From NCBI GenBank assembly GCA_002256425.1, contig NKIZ01000001.1, positions 1,261,943-1,325,942 on the forward strand: 64,000 nt of DNA. Direction: 5' to 3'. The position numbers were made by a program, and so were the translations under genes. Under the pieces are notes generated by a model, which was given only the letters and a program-made list of their open reading frames with translations, was not told the origin of the DNA and made no database searches. This document shows, piece by piece, positions 46,757 through 53,546 of the stretch. Every line of letters starts with the position of its first letter. Position 1 is the first letter of the stretch. Source of the stretch: Alphaproteobacteria bacterium PA2 (lineage in GTDB: Bacteria; Pseudomonadota; Alphaproteobacteria; Caulobacterales; Caulobacteraceae).

Positions 46757-47233
46757 GTGTTCTGGATTGAAGCCGAAGGGCCTGGCCGCCTCAGCATTGC
46801 AGCACGCCCGCGGGCAGGCGATTGGCTGGAGGATGAAGTCTCCTTCTGGCGGCAGGGCGGAGTCGACATTGTCGTCAGCCTGCTTGAGGCGCACGAGATT
46901 TTCGATTTGGATCTCCGTCGAGAGGCGGAAGTTTGTGAGGCGGCGGGAATGACCTTCCTGTCCCTGCCAATTCCTGATCGGGGCGTCCCGGAGTCGCTTG
47001 CAAGAACGCGCGAGCTCATCCTCGCCTGTCAGACGCAGCTTTTGGAGGGCAAGGGGGTCTTGGTGCACTGCCGCGCCGGAATTGGTCGTTCGTCGATGAT
47101 CGCGGCCTGCATCCTTAAGTCCAAGGGATTAGCGGCCGAAGCTGCCTTTGCACTGATTTCGGTGGCTCGTGGCCTTACAGTTCCAGATACCCCGGGACAG
47201 GCGCAATGGGCGGATGATTTCACCCTTGGCTAG
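46757..47233 (+). CDS. Dual-specificity / tyrosine protein phosphatase family
   Basis: A 158-residue cysteine phosphatase. The P-loop HCRAGIGRSSMIAACILK (about 97-114) is the HCX5RS signature, and the general acid is Asp in LSLPIPDRGVP (about 71-81). The N-terminal IVVSLLEAHEIFDLDL is the usual strand-helix. It starts with GTG at 46757, ten bases after the MFS stop. The composition changes here: this and the next four genes use more A/T at third positions than the genes before, so this looks like the left edge of an acquired patch. Confidence 0.85.
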   Translation: MFWIEAEGPGRLSIAARPRAGDWLEDEVSFWRQGGVDIVVSLLEAHEIFDLDLRREAEVCEAAGMTFLSLPIPDRGVPESLARTRELILACQTQLLEGKGVLVHCRAGIGRSSMIAACILKSKGLAAEAAFALISVARGLTVPDTPGQAQWADDFTLG

Positions 47234-47234
47234 G

Positions 47235-47759
47235 ATGATCTGGCCCCTGCTTGACGTCCCTGGGGTCGACACCCGGCTGCTCGGACCAGCCGATGCTGAG
47301 GCGCTGGATGGCCTGCACTTCGCATGCGCCGAATTCGTCGAACTGATAGAGGGCCGACCGCCCGCATCAGGCGATGGTCAACGTCTGTTGTCTGACAGGC
47401 CCGAAGGGTGTTCTCCGGAGGACAAACTCGTTTTTGGCCTCTTCCACTCGGGGCGTCTGGTGGGGGCGATTGATCTCCTCCGCAACTATCCTGAGCCGCG
47501 GCGCTGGTATCTGGGATTGCTGATGCTTGCCCCTGATGTGCGGGATCGCGGCCTTGGAACCCGAACTGTCACGGTGCTTGGAGACTGGATTCATCAGCAG
47601 AATGCCCAATCCATCCGGCTCATTGTTCAGGATGACAACCCTCTGGCGCAGCAGTTTTGGCTCCGCCAGGGCTTTGCGATTGTCGGATCAACGGTCCACC
47701 ACAGCGCAGCGAAGGAGAGCTGCGTCTTTCAATTGGAGTGCAACCTCGCCACCTTGTGA
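47235..47759 (+). CDS. GNAT family N-acetyltransferase
   Basis: A 174-residue acetyltransferase. The acetyl-CoA loop region is LMLAPDVRDRGLGTRTVTVL (about 97-116), followed by RLIVQDDNPLAQQFWLRQGF (about 128-147), a typical GNAT C-terminal half. The N-terminal half is divergent. The start is uncertain: ATG 47235 follows the phosphatase stop by one base, while ATG 47214 would overlap that gene. It is probably co-translated with the phosphatase. Confidence 0.8.
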   Translation: MIWPLLDVPGVDTRLLGPADAEALDGLHFACAEFVELIEGRPPASGDGQRLLSDRPEGCSPEDKLVFGLFHSGRLVGAIDLLRNYPEPRRWYLGLLMLAPDVRDRGLGTRTVTVLGDWIHQQNAQSIRLIVQDDNPLAQQFWLRQGFAIVGSTVHHSAAKESCVFQLECNLATL

Positions 47760-47786
47760 GCTAGGGTTTTCCGGGGGTTTCAAGCC

Positions 47787-48515
47787 ATGGCCAGGATCGT
47801 TTGTGAGTGGGGTTTGGCAGGGATCGAAGCCTGGGCTTCGCAGGCCAGCGCCTTTGTCATTGTTGATGTTCTGTCCTTCTCCACGGCCGTAAGCATCGCC
47901 GTGGACCGAGGGGCCTCAATCATCCCGTTTCCTTTCGATGACTCAGAGGCAGCAGCTGAGGAGGCAGACCGGCGCGGCGCCCAGCTGGCGACGCCCAAGA
48001 GGGCCATGGGCGGCCAGTTCAGCCTCTCGCCCGCCAGTCTGCGAAGTTTGGAGCCCGGCAGTCTGCTCGTTCTACCCTCGCCGAATGGATCCCGCCTTTC
48101 CCTTGCGACTGGCTGCGTTCCAACTGCGACCGCCTGCCTGAGAAATTTCGAGATTGTCGCGGCTTGGGCCAAGATCGTCGCTGGTGATGGAGTGATAGCG
48201 GTCATTGCGGCCGGCGAACGCTGGCCAGACAATAGTCTTCGCCCCGCCATTGAGGATTGGCTCGGGGCTGGTTCCGTCATCTCCGCCCTGGCAGGCGAAG
48301 AAAACTCCGAGGCCACAAGCGCAAGGCGACTTTTTGAAATTTCACGCAATGACCTGCCCAGACTGATCTCTCAATGTGTTTCCGGGAGAGAGCTCTTCGA
48401 CCGGGGCTTTGGACAGGATGTCGAGATTGCGCTGGAGATCGGAGCTGGCAATAGCGCCGCCATCCTCGAGAATGGAGCCTATGGTGCCTGGTCCCAATGC
48501 GACGGTCGTGTGTGA
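47787..48515 (+). CDS. 2-phosphosulfolactate phosphatase (ComB) family
   Basis: A 242-residue protein resembling ComB. Family text includes SAFVIVDVLSFSTAVSIAVD (about 21-40), GGQFSLSPASLRSLEPG and LVLPSPNGSRLSLATG, followed by VAAWAKIVAGDGVIAVIAAG. ComB removes phosphate from 2-phosphosulfolactate in coenzyme M synthesis in archaea. Bacterial homologues are common, and no other coenzyme M gene is nearby, so its true substrate is open. It lies in the less GC-rich patch, after the GNAT gene. Confidence 0.78.
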   Translation: MARIVCEWGLAGIEAWASQASAFVIVDVLSFSTAVSIAVDRGASIIPFPFDDSEAAAEEADRRGAQLATPKRAMGGQFSLSPASLRSLEPGSLLVLPSPNGSRLSLATGCVPTATACLRNFEIVAAWAKIVAGDGVIAVIAAGERWPDNSLRPAIEDWLGAGSVISALAGEENSEATSARRLFEISRNDLPRLISQCVSGRELFDRGFGQDVEIALEIGAGNSAAILENGAYGAWSQCDGRV

Positions 48516-48577
48516 CTTCTACTGTCGTCTACTTTAGGTCTCCATTAAGCCAACGAGATAGTCGGAAGGTCTGCGCT

Positions 48578-48820
48578 ATGCATTTGGTCGGCGTCGTTGA
48601 AGCCAAGAACCGCCTGACGGCCCTGCTGAATGAGGTCGAAGGCGGCGGCGAGGTGATCATCACACGTCGTGGCAAGCCCATTGCCCGCTTGGCGCCCCTT
48701 GAGTCCGGTTTCAAGCGGGCCAAGGCCCGAGCTGCCGCTGACGGGCTTAGGGCCGCAAGCCAGAGACTTTCCCTGAGCGGCCTCACGATCCGGGACCTAG
48801 TCAGTAAAGGCCGCAGGTGA
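48578..48820 (+). CDS. Phd/YefM-type antitoxin, apparently orphan
   Basis: An 80-residue antitoxin. The DNA-binding N-terminal region VEAKNRLTALLNEVEGGGEV and IITRRGKPIARLAP (about 7-40) is the Phd/YefM signature. The C-terminal part (SLSGLTIRDLVSKGRR) would bind the toxin. ATG 48578 has GGAAGG eight bases upstream, better than the GTG-led frame further up. Its stop overlaps a GTG that begins a VapC-like N-terminus which breaks off after 13 codons, so the partner toxin appears lost. Confidence 0.85.
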   Translation: MHLVGVVEAKNRLTALLNEVEGGGEVIITRRGKPIARLAPLESGFKRAKARAAADGLRAASQRLSLSGLTIRDLVSKGRR

Positions 48821-48855
48821 CCTTCATCGTTGATGACTCGGCGGCTCGGGCCTGG
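48817..48855 (+). pseudogene. VapC/PIN toxin remnant
   Basis: The GTG at 48817 overlaps the antitoxin stop in the usual toxin-antitoxin fashion and encodes MTFIVDDSAARAW, closely resembling the first strand of VapC ribonucleases (the Asp of the PIN active site is in VDDS). After Trp the frame becomes Arg/Pro-rich noise and no PIN core follows, because the next real gene begins at 48983. This looks like a toxin gene cut by deletion. Confidence 0.6.
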
Positions 48856-48982
48856 CGCCGCCCGGGCCGCTGGCGTGGCCCTGCTGCATTGTGGCTAGCC
48901 CCAAAACACCAACCCCTGACCCGACGACAGCCTTGCCTCGCCCCGCTGAACCGCGACAATGGGGAAAACAGGGAGATCGCTC

Positions 48983-49999
48983 ATGCGTGCGCTGGAAGTC
49001 AAAGAGCCTTGGGGCGTTGATCAACTGAATGTCGTCGAGCGCGATGCGCCGACCCCGGGACATGGTCAGGTCCTGGTGCGGATGAAGGCCATTTCCCTGA
49101 ACTATCGTGACCTGTTGATGGTGGGTGGCGCCTATGGCCGCGGTCCGGCTCAAGGCGGGGCGGTTACACCCTTCTCCGACGCCTGCGGGGTGGTCGAGGC
49201 CGTAGGCCCGGGGGTGACCCGGGTGGCGGTGGGCGACCGGGTTTCGACCCTCTTCTTCCAGAACTGGGTGTCCGGGAAGCCTGACCTGGCCAAGCTGACA
49301 AGCGCCCTGGGTTTCCCCGTTCCCGGCGCCGGGGCCGAACTGCAGGTCTTCAGCCAGGAGGGGGTGTCCAGGGTTCCCGACTTCCTGACCGACGAGCAGG
49401 TGGCGACATTGCCGTGCGCGGCGCTCACCGCCTGGCGCGGTCTGTTCGTAGACGCCAGCCTCGAGCCTGGCGACACGGTCGTGCTGCAAGGCACAGGCGG
49501 GGTCTCGATCTTTGGCCTTCAGTTCGCCAAGGCGGCGGGCCTCAGGACCATCATCACCTCATCGTCCGATGAGAAGCTGGAGCGGGCCAGGGCCCTGGGC
49601 GCCGATCACACCATCAACTATCGCGAGACGCCGGACTGGTCAGGACCCGTTCGGGCAGCGACCAACGGCGTTGGGGCGGACTTCGTCATGGAAGTCGGTG
49701 GGGCCGGCACCATCCAGCAGACCCTTCGCGCCATCAAGATCGGCGGCCACATAGCCATCATCGGCGTGGTGGCCGCCGGGGGCGAGGGGATCAATCCAGC
49801 GGTCCTGATCGGCAACAGCGCGAAAATGCAGGGCCTGTCAGTGGGGTCGCGGGACATGTTCGAGGCCATGTGCCGCTCGATCGAGCTGAGCAGGATCACA
49901 CCCGTGGTGGACAAGGTCTTCCCCTGGACCGAGGCCCGGGCGGCGTTTGAGTCCATGCGCGGCGGCGAGCACTTCGGAAAGATCGTCCTGACCTTCTAG
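48983..49999 (+). CDS. MDR-family NAD(P)-dependent oxidoreductase
   Basis: A 338-residue medium-chain dehydrogenase/reductase. The GroES-like half has MRALEVKEPWGVDQLNVVER and SDACGVVEAVGPGVTRVAVG (about 63-82). The nucleotide-binding half has VVLQGTGGVSIFGLQFAKAA (about 162-181) and ALGADHTINYRETPDW. No zinc-binding Cys/His set is visible, so it is closer to quinone oxidoreductases than to zinc alcohol dehydrogenases. The start is ATG 48983 with GGGAG eight bases upstream; the ATG 24 bases earlier lacks a signal. Confidence 0.85.
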   Translation: MRALEVKEPWGVDQLNVVERDAPTPGHGQVLVRMKAISLNYRDLLMVGGAYGRGPAQGGAVTPFSDACGVVEAVGPGVTRVAVGDRVSTLFFQNWVSGKPDLAKLTSALGFPVPGAGAELQVFSQEGVSRVPDFLTDEQVATLPCAALTAWRGLFVDASLEPGDTVVLQGTGGVSIFGLQFAKAAGLRTIITSSSDEKLERARALGADHTINYRETPDWSGPVRAATNGVGADFVMEVGGAGTIQQTLRAIKIGGHIAIIGVVAAGGEGINPAVLIGNSAKMQGLSVGSRDMFEAMCRSIELSRITPVVDKVFPWTEARAAFESMRGGEHFGKIVLTF

Positions 50000-50000
50000 T

Positions 50001-50086
50001 TGGTCACATCCGGAGAGGCCGCTCCCCGGATGCCTGGCCAGCGCACAGCCTTACGAACTGGACCCCGGCCTCCGCCGGGGTGACCG
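50001..50086. repeat. Composite palindromic element, copy 2 (partial)
   Basis: Begins just after the MDR gene. TCCGGAGAGGCCGCTCCCCG-type text (50009-50030) leads through CTGGCCAGCGC to GAACTGG and ACCCCGGC-CTCC-GCCGGGGT (50062-50081). It is the same core plus one terminal palindrome as the full unit at 50122-50247; the ATACCGGC-type end is not present on its left side. It is noncoding. Confidence 0.7.
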
Positions 50087-50121
50087 GTGGAGGGGGCTGG
50101 TCCGCGGAAGAACTCCAACTC

Positions 50122-50247
50122 CCGGTCATACCGGCGGAGGCCGGTATCCAGTTCGTAGGTCACGGTGTGTCCGGAGAGGCCGCTCCCCGGATGCATGACC
50201 AGCACAAAGCCCCATGAACTGGACCCCGGCCTCCGCCGGGGTGACCA
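50122..50247. repeat. Composite palindromic element, copy 3
   Basis: ATACCGGC-GGAG-GCCGGTAT (50128-50147), CCAGTTC, then a centre with GTCCGGAGAGGCCGCTCCCC (50169-50188), then GAACTGG and ACCCCGGC-CTCC-GCCGGGGT (50223-50242). It is the reverse-orientation counterpart of the unit at 24219-24340, with both terminal palindromes conserved. It lies in the promoter-proximal region of the LuxR-type gene, whose ATG is 51 bases beyond. Confidence 0.75.
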
Positions 50248-50297
50248 GCGCAGCGGGGGCCTTGCCGCTTCTGATCAGACCATGTTCTCATGGGGTC

Positions 50298-50687
50298 ATG
50301 GTGCGACTGATCCTGACCTATGGCGCGGTGCTTGGCGGGCTGGCCCTGGCGCTGGGCGGGCTGCAGGTTGCGAGCATTCTTCGCCCGGACCTCAACATCC
50401 TGATCGCGGCCCTGGTCGGTGCGGTCTTTCTGGCGCTTGGACTTGTTATTGGCCTGTCGCTTCACCGCAGGCGACTGCCCGAACCTGGCTCCGGCCCCCT
50501 CAGCCCCCGGGAACTTGAGGTCCTGACCCTTGTGGGGGAGGGGCGGCCCAACAAGGTCATTGCCCGCGCCCTGGCGATTTCGCCCAATACCGTAAAGACC
50601 CATCTGGCCCGCATATTCGAGAAGGTCGGCGCCCGGAACAGAACCCAGGCCCTGGTCCGGGCGCGGGAGCTGGGAATTCTGCCGTGA
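50298..50687 (+). CDS. Membrane-anchored LuxR-type regulator
   Basis: A 129-residue protein. The N-terminal half has two transmembrane helices (LILTYGAVLGGLALALGGLQ; ILIAALVGAVFLALGLVIGL) and no receiver or ligand domain. The C-terminal half is a full LuxR/GerE helix-turn-helix: LSPRELEVLTLVGEGRPNKV and IARALAISPNTVKTHLARIF (about 70-110). It would bind DNA while held at the membrane. Its first residues, MVRLILTYGAVLGG, echo those of the downstream DUF4199 protein (MLRLILIYGLISG). The start at ATG 50298 follows the repeat element; the open frame upstream runs into that repeat. Confidence 0.85.
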   Translation: MVRLILTYGAVLGGLALALGGLQVASILRPDLNILIAALVGAVFLALGLVIGLSLHRRRLPEPGSGPLSPRELEVLTLVGEGRPNKVIARALAISPNTVKTHLARIFEKVGARNRTQALVRARELGILP

Positions 50688-50774
50688 ATTCAGCGGGTCA
50701 CCCATTTGGGCGACTATCCTGACCCAAACCCTGAAGCTAGGTTTTCGGCATCTTGAAACCGCGCAGGTCCTTCC

Positions 50775-51299
50775 ATGCTTCGTTTGATCCTCATCTATGG
50801 CCTGATCTCCGGCCTTGTCATCGAGGCAGCCACCCTCATCGGCATTGTGGCCGGAGCCGAGAATGGCGTCTCTGTCTGGCTGGGTTATCTGGTCATGCTG
50901 GCGGGTCTGACCCTGGTCTTCGCAGGGGTGAAGCGTTACCGCGACGATCTGCCTGAAGGTCGCATCAGTTTCCTGAAGGCCCTGGGCGTCGGCCTGGGCA
51001 TAGCCGGTGTGGCCAACGTCATCTATGTCCTCGGGTGGGAGATCTACCTCGCCGCCACGGGGTACAGATTCATCGACGAGTATGCGGCGTCCCTGCTGGC
51101 CAGCCATGCGCAGGATGCACCCGCCGCCCTGGCCAAGGTCCAGGCCCAGGTCGATGATATGCGTAAGCTCTACGCAAACCCGGTCTCCCGCATGGGGGTG
51201 ACCTTCATCGAAATGGCGCCGGTAGGGGTCGGGGTTTCCATCCTGTCCGCCGCCCTGTTGCGCTTCCCGAAGGTCTGGCCCCGCAAACAGTCAGTCTGA
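50775..51299 (+). CDS. DUF4199 membrane protein
   Basis: A 174-residue protein with four hydrophobic helices: LRLILIYGLISGLVIEAATL, VWLGYLVMLAGLTLVFAG, LKALGVGLGIAGVANVIYVL and a C-terminal one around GVGVSILSAALLRF. A long helical loop with ASHAQDAPAALAKVQAQVDD separates the last two. This is the DUF4199 layout. The function is unknown. It follows the membrane LuxR gene by 87 bases on the same strand, and DUF4199 genes recur next to such regulators, so it may sense for or inhibit that regulator. Confidence 0.82.
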   Translation: MLRLILIYGLISGLVIEAATLIGIVAGAENGVSVWLGYLVMLAGLTLVFAGVKRYRDDLPEGRISFLKALGVGLGIAGVANVIYVLGWEIYLAATGYRFIDEYAASLLASHAQDAPAALAKVQAQVDDMRKLYANPVSRMGVTFIEMAPVGVGVSILSAALLRFPKVWPRKQSV

Positions 51300-51369
51300 T
51301 TTCGAGACCGACCACGGCCATGTCCGAAAACCGCGAGACTTCGGCGCGGGGAGGGGCGATGGTGGCGGC

Positions 51370-52866
51370 ATGGAACTGGATGATGACGCCTGCTACCGCG
51401 CCTTTTCGATGCGCGACGCCCGATTTGACGGACGGATCTTCGGGGCCGTGCGTACGACGGGAATCTATTGTCGGCCAGTCTGTCCGGCCCGGACCCCCAA
51501 GCGCGAGAACATAGCCTTCTATCCCTCGGCGGCGGCGGCCCAGGAGGCGGGCTTCCGGCCCTGCCTGCGCTGTCGTCCGGAGACCTCGCCCGATCTGGGC
51601 GCGTGGAACGGAACGTCCAACACGGTCTCCCGGGCCATGTCCCTGATCGAGCAGGGCGCCCTCGACGACGGCGATGTCGAAGCCCTGGCCAGCCGACTGG
51701 GTGTGGGCGAAAGGCAGCTTCGGCGGCTGTTCCGCCAGCACCTGGGCGCCTCGCCGGTGGCTGTGGCCCAGACCCGCCGGGTTCTGCTCGCCAAGCAGCT
51801 GATCCACCAGACCCGACTGCCCATGGCCGAGGTCGCCCTGGCCTCGGGGTTTGGCAGCGTCCGGCGGTTCAACGAGACCTTCCAGCACCTCTACCGCAAG
51901 CCTCCGGGCGCCCTGAGGCGCACGGAGGGCGCCGAGGTTTCAGCGGCGGCCGGAGCCGGCGCGACCCTCAGACTGCCCTACCGGCCCCCCTATGACTGGG
52001 ACAACATGCTGGCCTTCCTGACCTTCCGGGCCATTCCCCATGTGGAGCGGGTGGTGGACGGCGCCTATGTCCGGACCCTCTGCGTCAATGGCGAGACCGG
52101 TGTGGTCCGGGTCGCCAAGGGGCCCGGGGACGACCTTGCCGTCACCCTCTGGTTCGCCAGGGTCCAGGTCTGGCCCGCTGTCATCGCCAGGATCCGCCGG
52201 GTGTTTGATCTGGCCGCTGATCCCGACCTGATCGGCAGGCACTTATCGGAGGACCCCGAACTGGCGCCCATGGTGGCCCGCCGTCCGGGCCTGAGGGCGC
52301 CCGGCGCCTGGGACGGGTTCGAGCTTGCGGTCCGCGCCGTACTGGGCCAGCAGATCACCGTGGTCGGCGCCCGGAACATCGCCGGACGGCTGGCGGAGTC
52401 CTATGGAGAGGCCGTGGACCTTGAAGCGGCGCAGGCCTTTGGCCTGACCCGGCTGTTCCCCACGGCCGCAGCCCTCGCGGCCCTCGATCCGGAGGCCCTG
52501 CCCATGCCCAGGGCGCGGGGCAGGGGACTGATCGCCATGGCGGGTCTGGCGGCCGGCGATCCCGACCTGTTCGGGCCTAGGCGCAGCCTTGACGAAGCCG
52601 TCGAGCGCCTGGTCGCCCTTCCGGGTATCGGTCCCTGGACCGCCCAGTACATCGCCATGCGCGCCCTGCGCGAGCCTGACGCCTTCCCCCATGCTGACCT
52701 CGGCCTCATGCGGGCCTTTGAGGATGGTCAGGGTCGAAGGCCCAGCCCCAACGAACTCCTTGTCCGGGCCGAGCACTGGCGTCCCTGGCGGGCCTACGCC
52801 GCCTCTCACCTCTGGGCGCATGACGCCGCAAAAGATCAGAAGACTGGAACCGCCAATGCTGCCTGA
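51370..52866 (+). CDS. Ada-like / AlkA fusion: alkylation-responsive regulator and DNA glycosylase
   Basis: A 498-residue fusion protein. First comes the Ada zinc-type domain (about 1-80): TTGIYCRPVCPARTPKRENI and FRPCLRCRPE hold the four cysteines that bind zinc and take a methyl group from DNA phosphotriesters. Next is an AraC-type helix-turn-helix (about 90-190: LGVGERQLRRLFRQHLGASP, VALASGFGSVRRFNETFQHL). The last half is AlkA: an N-terminal beta domain and the helix-hairpin-helix VALPGIGPWTAQYIAMRALR with catalytic Asp in FPHADLGL (about 443-450). It should sense methylation damage, activate genes and excise 3-methyladenine. It overlaps ogt. Confidence 0.9.
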   Translation: MELDDDACYRAFSMRDARFDGRIFGAVRTTGIYCRPVCPARTPKRENIAFYPSAAAAQEAGFRPCLRCRPETSPDLGAWNGTSNTVSRAMSLIEQGALDDGDVEALASRLGVGERQLRRLFRQHLGASPVAVAQTRRVLLAKQLIHQTRLPMAEVALASGFGSVRRFNETFQHLYRKPPGALRRTEGAEVSAAAGAGATLRLPYRPPYDWDNMLAFLTFRAIPHVERVVDGAYVRTLCVNGETGVVRVAKGPGDDLAVTLWFARVQVWPAVIARIRRVFDLAADPDLIGRHLSEDPELAPMVARRPGLRAPGAWDGFELAVRAVLGQQITVVGARNIAGRLAESYGEAVDLEAAQAFGLTRLFPTAAALAALDPEALPMPRARGRGLIAMAGLAAGDPDLFGPRRSLDEAVERLVALPGIGPWTAQYIAMRALREPDAFPHADLGLMRAFEDGQGRRPSPNELLVRAEHWRPWRAYAASHLWAHDAAKDQKTGTANAA

Positions 52867-53389
52867 AGCCTCCCGCCCCGCCAGCCTGCGCCTAGATCGC
52901 CGACAGACCCCAGTGGGTGAAGCCCTGATCGTCACCGATGAGACCGGAGCCCTGCGCGCATTCGATTTCGCCGACTATGAGCCCCGCATGCTCAGGCTTA
53001 TGGCCCGGCATTATCCGGGTCAGGCGATTGTGGCAGGCGTCGCGCCGAAAGCGGTCTCCGTCGCCGTCGACGCCTATTTCGACGGCGACCTCGACGCCCT
53101 GTCCGGGCTTGACTGGAAGACCAATGGCACGGAGTTCCAGCGGCGGGTCTGGGCAGGGCTCTGCACCATTCCTGCTGGCGTCACCCTCAGCTATCAGGGC
53201 CTGGCCCTCCAGGTGGGATCGCCCAAAGCCATGCGGGCGGTAGGCCTGGCCAATGGTTCGAATCCGGTGGCCGTCGTGGTGCCTTGCCACAGGGTGATCG
53301 GGGCTTCAGGCCGCCTGACCGGCTATGGCGGCGGGCTCGAGCGGAAGGCCTGGCTGCTGCGACATGAAGGCGCGGCCTTTACCGCCTGA
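52856..53389 (+). CDS. ogt: Methylated-DNA-protein cysteine methyltransferase
   Basis: A 177-residue suicide repair enzyme that takes a methyl group from O6-methylguanine. The active site is VAVVVPCHRVIGASGRLTGY (about 140-159), with the acceptor Cys in PCHRV. The DNA-binding helix region is TIPAGVTLSYQGLALQVGSP and AMRAVGLANGSNP. The start at ATG 52856 overlaps the end of the Ada-AlkA gene by 11 bases, so the two are translated together. The much longer open frame upstream overlaps that gene and is a shadow. Confidence 0.92.
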   Translation: MLPEASRPASLRLDRRQTPVGEALIVTDETGALRAFDFADYEPRMLRLMARHYPGQAIVAGVAPKAVSVAVDAYFDGDLDALSGLDWKTNGTEFQRRVWAGLCTIPAGVTLSYQGLALQVGSPKAMRAVGLANGSNPVAVVVPCHRVIGASGRLTGYGGGLERKAWLLRHEGAAFTA

Positions 53390-53546
53390 GCCGCTCCTGC
53401 CGCAGTCCCGGCGACCAAGGTCTGCACAATCACCTGCTTTCCCCAGGATTTCACCGAGGAGTGCTTTTCCACAGGGCAATTCCTCGCTAAGCCTTTCCCC
53501 CAGAACGCGAAGATCGCAGAGCGCAATGGGATAGGTCGGCCCGCGA

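Noticed and set aside
44352..46952. 866-codon open frame on the plus strand across the aminotransferase and the MFS gene
   Set aside because: It crosses two well-supported genes, one on each strand, and its sequence is Gly/Gln/Arg-rich noise without family features.
50160..51107. 315-codon minus-strand frame running through the repeat element
   Set aside because: It includes the palindromic repeat in its C-terminal part and is antisense to both the LuxR and DUF4199 genes.
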